Source of the DNA: Flavobacteriaceae bacterium PS02336
GTDB taxonomy: Bacteria > Bacteroidota > Bacteroidia > Flavobacteriales > Flavobacteriaceae
DNA: 64,000 nt
Direction of reading: 5' to 3'
NCBI GenBank assembly: GCA_029960065.1
Contig: JASCOF010000011.1
Location: 95,150-159,149 of the forward strand
Shown: positions 7,779 through 16,649 of the stretch, piece after piece
How the letters are laid out: each line of letters begins with the position of its first letter
Position numbering within the stretch: position 1 is the stretch's first letter
Position numbers and translations under genes: made by a program
Notes under the pieces: model-generated
The model's input: the letters and a program-made list of their open reading frames with translations, nothing else
Told to the model about the DNA's origin: nothing
The model's database searches: none

Positions 7779-8861
7779 ATGGAAAATAAGAAAGAAATGA
7801 GAAAGTGGTTAGAAGATTTCAATTTAAATCACCCACTTGTGATAGCAGGACCATGTAGTGCAGAAACAGAAGATCAAGTATTGAAAATTGCTCACGAATT
7901 GAAAGATTCAAAAGTTAGTGTATTTAGAGCTGGAATCTGGAAACCAAGAACACGTCCAGGAGGATTTGAAGGTGTTGGAGAAATTGGATTAAAATGGTTG
8001 CAAAAAGCAAAAGCTGAAACTGGTTTATTAATGGGAACTGAGGTTGCAACTGCAGCGCACTGTAAATTAGCTTTAGAACATGATATTGACGTTTTATGGG
8101 TTGGTGCTCGTACAACTGCAAACCCTTTCGCAGTTCAAGAAATTGCTGATACTTTAAAAGGAACTGATAAAATCGTTTTGGTTAAAAACCCAGTAAACCC
8201 AGATTTAGCTTTATGGTTAGGTGGTGTGGAGCGTTTACACATGGCTGGAATCGAAAAATTAGGAGTTATTCACAGAGGTTTCTCTACTTACGAAAAAACA
8301 AAATACAGAAACATTCCAGAATGGCAGATTGCTATCGAATTACAAAATAAATTCCCTGATTTACCATTAATCATCGATCCATCTCACATTACAGGAGATC
8401 GTAAAATGATTTTTGAAGTAACACAAGAGGCTTTAGATTTGAACTACGATGGTATGATTATCGAAACGCACTACGATCCAGACAACGCTTGGTCAGATGC
8501 TGCACAGCAAGTTACTCCAGATTCTTTGAAACAAATTATCAAAGATTTGACTATCAGAAAAACGGATGATACTACAGACGAGTACAGCCAAAAAATGACT
8601 AAACTAAGAGCGAACATCGATGTTCTTGATGCAAACTTATTAGAATTGTTAGGAAAACGTATGAAAGTGGCTGACGAAATTGGTCAAGTGAAAAAAGATG
8701 CAAACGTTGCCATTCTTCAAAACAACCGTTGGAACGAAATCTTAGGAAAAATGATTTTAGAAGGTGAGAAAAAAGGTCTTACTGAAGAGTTCGTTTTAAG
8801 AATGTTCAAAGCAATCCACCAAGAAAGTATTGGTCATCAAGAGAAAATTTTCAATGCATAA
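7779..8861 (+). CDS. Bifunctional DAHP synthase / chorismate mutase
   Basis: 360 residues. Residues about 1-260 form a type Iβ DAHP synthase (GPCSAET at 24-30, KPRTRPGGFEGVG with substrate-binding residues, then DPSHITGDR). This is the first committed step from PEP and erythrose-4-phosphate. Residues about 275-355 form an AroQ chorismate mutase (KLRANIDVLDANLLELLGKR, then VADEIGQVKK), which supplies the mutase missing from PheA and TyrA. The fusion with a C-terminal mutase is usual in Bacteroidota. Last gene of the operon, followed by a strong terminator. Confidence 0.93.
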   Translation: MENKKEMRKWLEDFNLNHPLVIAGPCSAETEDQVLKIAHELKDSKVSVFRAGIWKPRTRPGGFEGVGEIGLKWLQKAKAETGLLMGTEVATAAHCKLALEHDIDVLWVGARTTANPFAVQEIADTLKGTDKIVLVKNPVNPDLALWLGGVERLHMAGIEKLGVIHRGFSTYEKTKYRNIPEWQIAIELQNKFPDLPLIIDPSHITGDRKMIFEVTQEALDLNYDGMIIETHYDPDNAWSDAAQQVTPDSLKQIIKDLTIRKTDDTTDEYSQKMTKLRANIDVLDANLLELLGKRMKVADEIGQVKKDANVAILQNNRWNEILGKMILEGEKKGLTEEFVLRMFKAIHQESIGHQEKIFNA

Positions 8862-8961
8862 TTTTCTTAAAAACATATAAGTGATATAAGTTAATTTTAG
8901 TTTATAAAAACTTTGTTTTAAAGTTTTCTTATTTCATTATTTTAAAAATAGATTGTTTTTT

Positions 8962-9003
8962 AAATCCCTGTTACTTTGAAAGAAGTAATGGGGATTTTTG
9001 TTT
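8962..9003 (+). terminator. Terminator of the aromatic operon
   Basis: AAATCCC and TTACTT pair with AAGTAA and GGGATTT across a short loop, followed by TTTTTG and more T. It closes the pheA-to-DAHP synthase transcript. Confidence 0.8.
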
Positions 9004-9056
9004 TTTATAATACAGCCTACAGTTTCAATCGTGGGTTATGTTTAAAATTATTCATT

Positions 9057-9064
9057 TATCTTTG
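9057..9064 (+). promoter_or_regulatory. Probable rsgA promoter -7 element
   Basis: TATCTTTG matches TAnnTTTG exactly and is followed by a GC dinucleotide, as at other start sites here. The -33 region is only weakly conserved. A degenerate copy of the 765-844 repeat family lies just upstream at about 9012-9040. Confidence 0.5.
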
Positions 9065-9118
9065 CGAAGATTTAGGTTTTGAATTTAAAATCTGAAATCA
9101 GCAATCTAAAATTAAAGA

Positions 9119-10096
9119 ATGACAGGAACCGTATACAAATCTACAGGAAGCTGGTACACCGTAAAATCTGAAAAAGGAGATTTTGTGGAATGCCGTATGA
9201 AAGGGAAATTCAGAATAAAAGGTATCAAAAGTACCAATCCTATTGCTGTAGGCGATATTGTCGATTATGAATTAGATGAAACTTCGGATGCTATTACCGG
9301 TACAATTCATAATATTCATGAAAGAAAAAACTATATCGTTCGTAAATCGGTTAACTTGTCTAAACAGATTCATATTATTGCTTCTAATATCGATCAGGTT
9401 TTTTTATTGGTTACTATAGATAATCCGCCGACTACTACCAGTTTTATAGATCGTTTTTTGGTTACTGCAGAAGCATACGGAATTGAAGCAGTTTTGATTT
9501 TTAATAAAATCGATACTTTAAACGATCAAACACTAGATGATCAGCTTTATTTACAGCATATTTACACCGAAATTGGATATAAATGCCTCCGAATTTCATC
9601 AACAGAAAACAAGGGTGTTGATAAATTGAAAGAAATGATGGTTGGTAAAGTAAGTATGTTTTCTGGACATTCGGGAGTAGGAAAATCAACTTTGGTAAAC
9701 GCAATGGAGCCAAGTCTTCATTTAAAAACTTCGGTTATTTCAGAGCAAAGCAAACAAGGACAGCATACTACAACTTTTGCCGAAATGTATGATTTGTCTT
9801 TTGATGCCCGAATTATCGATACGCCTGGAATAAAAGGTTTCGGAATTGTTGATATGGAACCATCAGAAATTAGCGGTTATTTTCCAGAATTCTTCAAACT
9901 GAAAGATCAATGTAAATTCAATAATTGTCTCCATAAAGAAGAACCGCATTGTGCCATAAAAGCAGCTTTAGAAAAAGATGAAATCGCATGGTCACGCTAT
10001 AATAGTTATTTGAAAATTCTGGAAGGTGATGATGAACATTACCGCACAGATTCATATGACGAAGATCGTAAAGCGAGTGATGAAACACGTAAATAA
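9119..10096 (+). CDS. rsgA: Ribosome small-subunit GTPase RsgA
   Basis: 325 residues. A circularly permuted GTPase that checks late 30S subunit maturation. An N-terminal OB fold (residues about 1-70) is followed by the G4 motif NKID at 129-132, which precedes the P-loop GHSGVGKST at 183-191; this order is diagnostic. DTPGIKGFG is the G3/switch region. The C-terminal zinc motif is C-x4-C-x-H-x5-C (CKFNNCLHKEEPHC). Length is normal. It appears to form its own transcription unit, with dtd 160 bp downstream. Confidence 0.95.
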   Translation: MTGTVYKSTGSWYTVKSEKGDFVECRMKGKFRIKGIKSTNPIAVGDIVDYELDETSDAITGTIHNIHERKNYIVRKSVNLSKQIHIIASNIDQVFLLVTIDNPPTTTSFIDRFLVTAEAYGIEAVLIFNKIDTLNDQTLDDQLYLQHIYTEIGYKCLRISSTENKGVDKLKEMMVGKVSMFSGHSGVGKSTLVNAMEPSLHLKTSVISEQSKQGQHTTTFAEMYDLSFDARIIDTPGIKGFGIVDMEPSEISGYFPEFFKLKDQCKFNNCLHKEEPHCAIKAALEKDEIAWSRYNSYLKILEGDDEHYRTDSYDEDRKASDETRK

Positions 10097-10256
10097 TTGT
10101 GAATTGTGAATGATTGATTGTTAATTATGAATTTCATTCCTTAATTAAAAAAAACAACAACATTAATTGTAGAGATGCACCGCATTGCATGTAACGCTAG
10201 AATTTAAAATCTGTTAAATCCTTTTAATCTGTGGCATAAAACCACTTTCTATAATA

Positions 10257-10709
10257 ATGAAAATTGTACTTCAAAGAGTTTCCGAAGCATCTGTAACAGT
10301 TGATTCTAAAATTGTTGCTGACATAAAAAAAGGATTATTGGTTTTGGTCGGAATTGAAGATGCCGATACTCAGGAAGATATTGACTGGCTTTCTGGAAAA
10401 ATCATTAAAATGCGAATTTTTGGAGATGAAAATGATGTTATGAACTGCTCGGTTCAGGATATTGACGGCGATATTATTGTAGTAAGCCAATTTACACTTC
10501 ATGCTTCTACAAAAAAAGGAAATCGTCCTTCTTACATAAAAGCAGCTAAACCAGATTTTGCAATTCCGATGTATGAAAACTTCGTAAAATCACTTGAAAA
10601 AGAGTTTGGAAAAAAAGTTCAAACTGGAATTTTTGGTGCAGATATGAAAGTAAATCTCCTAAATGACGGTCCTGTAACAATTCTAATTGACAGCAAAAAC
10701 AAGGAATAA
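10257..10709 (+). CDS. dtd: D-aminoacyl-tRNA deacylase
   Basis: 150 residues, the usual DTD length. Removes D-amino acids mischarged onto tRNA, in the cytoplasm. Hallmark motifs are SQFTLHASTKKGNRPSY (residues about 79-96) and the C-terminal NDGPVTI, which together form the chirality-proofreading pocket. The start MKIVLQRVSEASVTVD is canonical. The 160-bp gap before it contains a degenerate repeat (GTAGAGATGCACCGC) and the AATCCTTTTAATCTGTGGC motif that recurs at 23.6 kb, with no gene. Confidence 0.95.
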   Translation: MKIVLQRVSEASVTVDSKIVADIKKGLLVLVGIEDADTQEDIDWLSGKIIKMRIFGDENDVMNCSVQDIDGDIIVVSQFTLHASTKKGNRPSYIKAAKPDFAIPMYENFVKSLEKEFGKKVQTGIFGADMKVNLLNDGPVTILIDSKNKE

Positions 10710-10748
10710 AAATTATTAAACATATGTTAAGGATTTCTGAAAAAAATA

Positions 10749-10756
10749 TATATTTG
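10749..10756 (+). promoter_or_regulatory. Probable promoter -7 element of the DUF3857 cluster
   Basis: TATATTTG fits TAnnTTTG, 16 bases before the start codon of the first DUF3857 gene. The upstream TTG-like element is weak (TTAAGG near 10727), so the call rests on the -7 box and position. Confidence 0.45.
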
Positions 10757-10772
10757 GAGAAAATCCTTACTA

Positions 10773-12593
10773 ATGAAAAACCTGCGTTGCGCGTTATTTT
10801 TTTTAATTTTTGCAGTTAATTCTTTTGCCCAAAAGACCGATTATTCCATTCTTAAAATTTCAGACAGCCTTAAAGAAAATGCAAACGCTGTTCTTCGCTT
10901 AGATCAAATGGACCTTAATATTCTTTCGCAGCGAAGCATGAATATTAAGAAACAAAGAGTAATTACTGTTTTAAATGAGAAAGGTCTCAATGAAATAGAC
11001 GGTTACGAGTATTATGATAAATCTACATCAATCAGAAATATTGAAGCCGTAGTATACGATGCTTTTGGTAATGAAATTAAAAAGATCAAAAAAAAGGATT
11101 TTAGAGATCAAAGTGCCGCTAGTGGCAGTACTCTTTTTTCAGATAATCGTGTACTATATTTAGATTATACTCCAATTTCTTATCCTTTTACTGTGGTTTA
11201 CAACAGTGAACTAGAAACATCAAATACTGCCTTTTTACCAAAATGGTATTTTCTAAGCAGTTATAATGTAAGTGTGGAGAATTGTATATTGAATGTATCT
11301 TTTCCTAGCAATTTAGGATTCAAAAAGAAAGAGTTTCAATTTGCCGGCTTTAAAATTGAGAAAATAGCCGAGACTGATACTAAACTTAGTTATGCTGCAC
11401 ACAATATTTTAGCCCAAAAAATAGAAGATTATAGTCCGTCTCCCTCAGATCTTTATCCGAAAGTAATGATGGGATTAGAACACTTTCATTTAGAAGGAGT
11501 AGATGGTACAGCAACCACTTGGGAAGCTTTTGGGAAATGGTACGGAGATAAAATTTTAGCTGGAACTACTACTTTGCCAGAAGAGACTAAAATTAAAATT
11601 AAAACTTTAGTAGGAGACGAAAAAGACCCTGTTAAAAAGACAAAAATTATCTACGATTATGTTCAGAAAAAATCAAGATATGTAAATATTGCAGTAGGTA
11701 TTGGCGGATGGAAACCTATGCTAGCTTCTGACGTTGATCGTTTAGGTTATGGAGATTGCAAAGCGTTATCCAATTATACCAAAGCACTTTTACAGGTTGT
11801 AGATGTACCCTCTTACAATACCATTTTGTACGGAGATCGGTACAAATCAAATATTCAGTCTGATTTTGTTTCTATGCAGGGAAATCATATGATTTTGGCA
11901 GTTCCTAATGGAGATAATTATATCTGGCTGGAATGCACAAGCCAAGATGATCCCTTTGGTTATCAAGGAACTTTTACAGATGATAGAGATGTTTTAGTCG
12001 TTAAGCCTGAAGGAGGAGAAATTGTGCGCACCAAAATTTATGAGGATATAGGAAATACTCAAACTGGAAAAGGAACTTATACCATTAATGAAAATGGTGA
12101 TTTTTCGGGTATTTTAAAAATAGCTTCTCAAGGAAGTCAGTATGCTTCTAAATCAATGGTTGAAACTTTACAGCCTCATGAAAAAGAAAAACATTATAAA
12201 GAATATTGGGATAACATCAACAATTTGAAGTTAGGTAAAATAATTTTTACTAATGATAAAGAGAAGATTCAGTTTACAGAAGATGTTCAAATTTCGGCAT
12301 CCAATTATGGAGTGATTTCTGGAAATAAAATGATTTTTACAGTTGATGCTTTTAATCAAAATTCTGAGAATGTAAAGCGAATCCGAAATAGAAAAAATCC
12401 TTTTCAAATTCAGAGAGGCTATTTAGATACAGATGAAATTGAGATCAATCTTCCTACAGGATTCAGCATTGAATTCCTGCCTCAAAATTATGAACTGAAA
12501 GGCAAATTTGGGGAATACAAAACTGAAATCATCAAAACCGATAATAATAAAATTACCTATAAAAGATCAATGTTTCTAAATAAAGGAAAGTAA
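10773..12593 (+). CDS. DUF3857/transglutaminase-like secreted protein, truncated by an in-frame stop
   Basis: 606 residues with a signal peptide (about residues 1-19). An N-terminal DUF3857 beta domain is followed by a transglutaminase-like domain with Cys329 (GYGDCKALSNY), His372 (GNHMIL) and an acidic residue in WLECT, so its catalytic set looks nearly complete. The reading frame stops at TAA 12591-12593 but continues open for 28 more codons to TAA 12678-12680. That extension (EYDEYRLFMEQ, then AKIILTKN) matches the C-terminal ends of the three downstream paralogues. A Tyr codon mutated to TAA is the simplest explanation. The function of the family is unknown. Confidence 0.8.
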   Translation: MKNLRCALFFLIFAVNSFAQKTDYSILKISDSLKENANAVLRLDQMDLNILSQRSMNIKKQRVITVLNEKGLNEIDGYEYYDKSTSIRNIEAVVYDAFGNEIKKIKKKDFRDQSAASGSTLFSDNRVLYLDYTPISYPFTVVYNSELETSNTAFLPKWYFLSSYNVSVENCILNVSFPSNLGFKKKEFQFAGFKIEKIAETDTKLSYAAHNILAQKIEDYSPSPSDLYPKVMMGLEHFHLEGVDGTATTWEAFGKWYGDKILAGTTTLPEETKIKIKTLVGDEKDPVKKTKIIYDYVQKKSRYVNIAVGIGGWKPMLASDVDRLGYGDCKALSNYTKALLQVVDVPSYNTILYGDRYKSNIQSDFVSMQGNHMILAVPNGDNYIWLECTSQDDPFGYQGTFTDDRDVLVVKPEGGEIVRTKIYEDIGNTQTGKGTYTINENGDFSGILKIASQGSQYASKSMVETLQPHEKEKHYKEYWDNINNLKLGKIIFTNDKEKIQFTEDVQISASNYGVISGNKMIFTVDAFNQNSENVKRIRNRKNPFQIQRGYLDTDEIEINLPTGFSIEFLPQNYELKGKFGEYKTEIIKTDNNKITYKRSMFLNKGK

Positions 12594-12680
12594 TCCAATA
12601 AAGAGTATGATGAATACCGCTTGTTTATGGAACAGGTTTCTAGAAATGATAACGCCAAAATAATATTAACCAAAAACTAA
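12594..12680 (+). pseudogene. Detached C-terminal coding remnant of the first DUF3857 gene
   Basis: Reading on in frame past the TAA at 12591 gives about 28 codons ending AKIILTKN and TAA. The paralogues end EKIVLKRI, EKIILKRI and EKIVLKKA in the same place. It has no start codon in a suitable position and is best read as the severed tail of the upstream gene. Confidence 0.7.
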
Positions 12681-12704
12681 ACCCAACCAAAAACTACCAG
12701 ACCA

Positions 12705-14723
12705 ATGAAATTAACCAAACTTCTCAGTGTATTATTTACGCTGTTTTCTGTTTTTACAATTACGGCACAAGAATTTAAATTAGGAAAAGTTTCAGTAGCA
12801 GAGCTTGAACAAAAAGTTCATCCAAAAGATTCGTCTGCCGCTGCCGCTATTTTGTATAAAAAAGGATTTTCTCGACTTGAGTATGATACAAATGAAGGAT
12901 TTGTAACGATAACAGAGGTAGAAACTAGAATTAAAATCTATAAAAAAGAGGGATATGACTGGGCGAATCAGGCAGTTTGGTATTATTATTCAAACAGTGC
13001 AAAAGAAAAATTGTCGATTTCTGACGCTGTAACTTATAATTTAGTTGATGGTAAAATTGAAAAAACAAAGCTGAAAAGTGATGGCGTTTTTGATGAAGTA
13101 CTAAGTAAATATAGATCTCAGAAAAAGCTGACGATGCCTAATGTAAAAGAGGGTTCGGTAATTGAATTTAGATACTTCATTAGAAGTCCTTTTGAAATGA
13201 TAAGAGATTGGGATTTTCAAACCAGTATACCAGTAAATTATTCTGAATTTTCAACTTTCATTCCAGAATATTATGTTTTTAGTCCGAGACAAAAAGGATA
13301 CATTTTTCCTAAGGTTGTTACCGTAAAAAATAATAAATCTATTGTATTTACTTCAAAAGAAAGATATACACCAACAGGAATGGGTGCGGTCAAGACAGAA
13401 TATACAAGTGAGAAAGTTGATTATATAGAAAGTAAAACCACTTATACAGCGGTAGATTTTCCGGCAATGAAAGATGAAGCATTTGTGAATAATATTGACA
13501 ACTATACTTCTTCCATCGCACATGAATTAGCCATTACAAAATTTCCAAACTCACAAATGAAAGAGTATTCAACAGATTGGAATTCAGTTGTAAAAACAAT
13601 TTACAATTATGATGATTTTGGTCCTGAACTGAATAAAACAGGTTACTTTGAAGAAGATATTAAAAAACTGCTTACAGGACTTAATACGCCAGAAGAGAAA
13701 ATATGGGCAATTTTAAATCATGTAAAGGCAAATGTAAAATGGAATGGTTATACAGGATATGGCTGTGATAGTGGAGTAAAAAAAGCTTATAAAGAAAAAA
13801 CAGGAAATATTGCTGATATTAATCTGATGCTTACAGCGATGCTTCGTTATTCGGGATTAACAGCAAATCCGGTATTAGTAAGTACGCGTTCAAATGGGAT
13901 TGCTTTGTTTCCTAATAGAACCGCTTTTAATTATGTAATTGCTGCAGTAGAAACGCCTAATGGACATATTTTATTAGATGCATCTGAGAAATTTTCGACG
14001 CCAAATATCCTGCCTCTTAGCGTTCTAAATTGGTCAGGGAGATTAATCAGAAAAGATGGAACATCAGAAGAAATTAATTTGATACCTCAAAAAGCATCTA
14101 ATGACATTGTTTTTTTAACATATAATATAGATGCTGATGGGAAAGTTTCAGGGAAAACGAGAAGACAATCTCAGGATTATAATGCGATGATTGCCAGAGA
14201 TAATATTTCTAATGTAAAAGAGGAAGAATACTTAGATAAATTAGAAAATAGAAATAACAAAATAGAAATAAGTGAATACTCAAAAACAAACGAAAAAGAT
14301 ATTTTACTGCCAATAATAGAAACGTATTCTTTTACGGGAAACAATTTATGCGAATTGATAGGCGGGAAGATTTATGTAAGTCCGATGTTGTTTTTTACAA
14401 ATGATAAAAATCCATTTAAACAAGAAGTTAGAGAGTATCCAGTTGACTTTAGTTATCCTTTTGTTGATAAATATAATATAACAATTAAAATTCCGGATGG
14501 TTTTACTGTCGAAACATTACCTGCTCCGGCGAAGGTTACCATGGAAAATAATTTGGGATCTTTTTTATATAATATAGCCGCAAACGAAAATACGCTTCAG
14601 ATTTCTGTGACACATCAGATAAATCAAGCGATTGTCGCAACTGAAAGTTATGACATGCTCAAGGAATATTACAAAGGAATGATTGCAAAGGAAACAGAGA
14701 AAATAGTTTTAAAACGTATCTAA
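12705..14723 (+). CDS. DUF3857 domain protein, transglutaminase site degenerate
   Basis: 672 residues with a signal peptide ending near ITAQ. Same architecture as its neighbours: an N-terminal beta domain, then a transglutaminase-like core, then a C-terminal beta domain. The catalytic Cys position is Ile369 (GNIADIN) and the His position is Tyr410 (FNYVIAA), while the Asp motif LLDAS is kept. It is therefore probably a non-catalytic member. It is followed with a single-base gap by the next paralogue, pointing to one transcript. Likely periplasmic or outer membrane-associated; role unknown. Confidence 0.82.
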   Translation: MKLTKLLSVLFTLFSVFTITAQEFKLGKVSVAELEQKVHPKDSSAAAAILYKKGFSRLEYDTNEGFVTITEVETRIKIYKKEGYDWANQAVWYYYSNSAKEKLSISDAVTYNLVDGKIEKTKLKSDGVFDEVLSKYRSQKKLTMPNVKEGSVIEFRYFIRSPFEMIRDWDFQTSIPVNYSEFSTFIPEYYVFSPRQKGYIFPKVVTVKNNKSIVFTSKERYTPTGMGAVKTEYTSEKVDYIESKTTYTAVDFPAMKDEAFVNNIDNYTSSIAHELAITKFPNSQMKEYSTDWNSVVKTIYNYDDFGPELNKTGYFEEDIKKLLTGLNTPEEKIWAILNHVKANVKWNGYTGYGCDSGVKKAYKEKTGNIADINLMLTAMLRYSGLTANPVLVSTRSNGIALFPNRTAFNYVIAAVETPNGHILLDASEKFSTPNILPLSVLNWSGRLIRKDGTSEEINLIPQKASNDIVFLTYNIDADGKVSGKTRRQSQDYNAMIARDNISNVKEEEYLDKLENRNNKIEISEYSKTNEKDILLPIIETYSFTGNNLCELIGGKIYVSPMLFFTNDKNPFKQEVREYPVDFSYPFVDKYNITIKIPDGFTVETLPAPAKVTMENNLGSFLYNIAANENTLQISVTHQINQAIVATESYDMLKEYYKGMIAKETEKIVLKRI

Positions 14724-14724
14724 T

Positions 14725-16647
14725 ATGCTGATGCGATTTCTATTAATTTGTTTTGTGTTCTTAGGGAACAGTATAAATATTCAAGCTCAAAATTATGAGC
14801 TAGGAAGAATCACGATACCAGAATTAGAAGAAAAAATGCATCCGAGAGACTCTGCGTGTGTAGCGGCTGTTTTAGCAAGCACTGTGTCGATTAATTTAAG
14901 TTTGAATGGAAATTCGGAAAAGATTGTAAAGAAAAAAATCAAAATTTATAAGAGTGACGGTTATGATTATTCAAATGTCCGTCTTTACTTTGGCGCTGGA
15001 AGAGCAGGATATTTAAAAGTCATAAGTGCAGATACTTATAATTTAGTTGATGGTAAAATCGTAAAATCTAAATTGAAACCTGAAAGTGAGTTTATCGAAA
15101 AAACAAATAATAATTATTGGATTAAAAAATTAGCTTTTCCAGATGTAAAAGAAGGATCTATAATTGAATATCAATATAGAGAACAAATAGGTTTTTTGAG
15201 TGTTTATGATTTGAATTTTCAAGAAAATATTCCAGTCAATTATTCGGAACTTAAAACAACTATGCCCAATGATTTTATATTTAAAAGAAATTTAAAGGGA
15301 TTTTATTCGCCAAAAATAAATTCTAAGATAGCCAACACGCACGGATATAATGCTACTGAAAACAGTTACGTTTTTCACAATCTTCCGGCGATGAAACAAG
15401 AAAGTTATGTAAATAATATTGATAATTACAGAACCGGAATTTCTTTTGAACTTGAAAAAGTCACAATTCCAGGAAGCTTTTATAAAACATTTTCATCAGA
15501 TTGGACAAGCGTTTCAAAAACAATTTATGGATTTGAAAGTTTTGGCCCAGAATTAAACAAAACGGGATATTTTGAAGAGGATCTGAAAGTGTTATTGGCA
15601 GGAAAAAATAATCCCACAGAAAAGATAACTGCTATTCTAGATTTTGTAAAAACCAATATACACTGGAATAATCATTTAGGTTTTTCTTGCGAGAAAGGAG
15701 TCCGTAAAGCCTACAAAGAAAAATCAGGAAACTGTGCAGATATCAATTTAATGCTGACTGCAATGCTTAGATATGCAGGGCTTACTGCAAATCCGGTTTT
15801 GATTAGTACGCGTTCTAACGGAATTGCCTTTTTTCCAAATATAAGTGCTTTTAATGCCGTGATAACTGCTGTTGAAAATGGAGGTGATATTATATTAATT
15901 GATGCCGCAGACAAATTTTCAACACCAAATGTGCTTCCGCTAAGAGACTTGAATTGGATCGGAAGATTAATTCGTAAAGATGGCAGCTCTGAAAGTATTG
16001 ATTTAATGCCGAAGAAATTCTCTACTAAAAATGTTTCAATCGATTATACCGTTGAAGAAAATGGAAAAATTAATGGAAAAGTAAGACGACAATCTACAGA
16101 TTATGATGCGATGGTCTTTAGAAATATTTTTTCCAACACCAAAGAAGATGCTTATTTGGAAGAGCTTGAAAATAATAATGGTAAAATTGAAATTAAGGAT
16201 TACAAACGAGATAATGAGAAAGATTGTTTATTGCCGGTTACAGAAAGTTTTTCTTTTATAAGCACTAATTTATCTGAAGTGATTGGCGATAAGATTTATA
16301 TAAACCCAATGATCTTTTTTGCAAATACAAAAAATCCTTTTAAGCAGGAAAATAGAGAATATCCAGTCGATTTTGGATTCCCTTTTGTAGAAAAATATAA
16401 TGTCAGCATTCGTGTTCCTGACGGATTTGTGTTAGAAAACATTCCACAGGCAGAAGGATTAGTTATGGAAGAAGGTTTGGGAACCTTTAAATACAATATT
16501 GCACTTAATGAAAATGTAGTTCAATTACTGGTTTTGCACCAAATTAATTCTCCCATTGTAACACGCGAACAATATGCGATTTTAAGAGAATACTACAAGG
16601 CAATGATTGCTAAACAAACCGAAAAAATAATTTTAAAAAGAATTTAA
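14725..16647 (+). CDS. DUF3857 domain protein, partly degenerate transglutaminase site
   Basis: 640 residues with a signal peptide (about 1-21, ending IQAQ). Closely similar to the preceding gene, as expected after tandem duplication. It keeps Cys337 (SGNCADINLML) but has Ala378 where the catalytic His should be (FNAVITA); the acidic position is kept as LIDAA. Separated from its neighbours by one and two bases. Without the His, protease or transglutaminase activity is doubtful, so a binding role is more likely. Confidence 0.82.
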   Translation: MLMRFLLICFVFLGNSINIQAQNYELGRITIPELEEKMHPRDSACVAAVLASTVSINLSLNGNSEKIVKKKIKIYKSDGYDYSNVRLYFGAGRAGYLKVISADTYNLVDGKIVKSKLKPESEFIEKTNNNYWIKKLAFPDVKEGSIIEYQYREQIGFLSVYDLNFQENIPVNYSELKTTMPNDFIFKRNLKGFYSPKINSKIANTHGYNATENSYVFHNLPAMKQESYVNNIDNYRTGISFELEKVTIPGSFYKTFSSDWTSVSKTIYGFESFGPELNKTGYFEEDLKVLLAGKNNPTEKITAILDFVKTNIHWNNHLGFSCEKGVRKAYKEKSGNCADINLMLTAMLRYAGLTANPVLISTRSNGIAFFPNISAFNAVITAVENGGDIILIDAADKFSTPNVLPLRDLNWIGRLIRKDGSSESIDLMPKKFSTKNVSIDYTVEENGKINGKVRRQSTDYDAMVFRNIFSNTKEDAYLEELENNNGKIEIKDYKRDNEKDCLLPVTESFSFISTNLSEVIGDKIYINPMIFFANTKNPFKQENREYPVDFGFPFVEKYNVSIRVPDGFVLENIPQAEGLVMEEGLGTFKYNIALNENVVQLLVLHQINSPIVTREQYAILREYYKAMIAKQTEKIILKRI

Positions 16648-16649
16648 AC

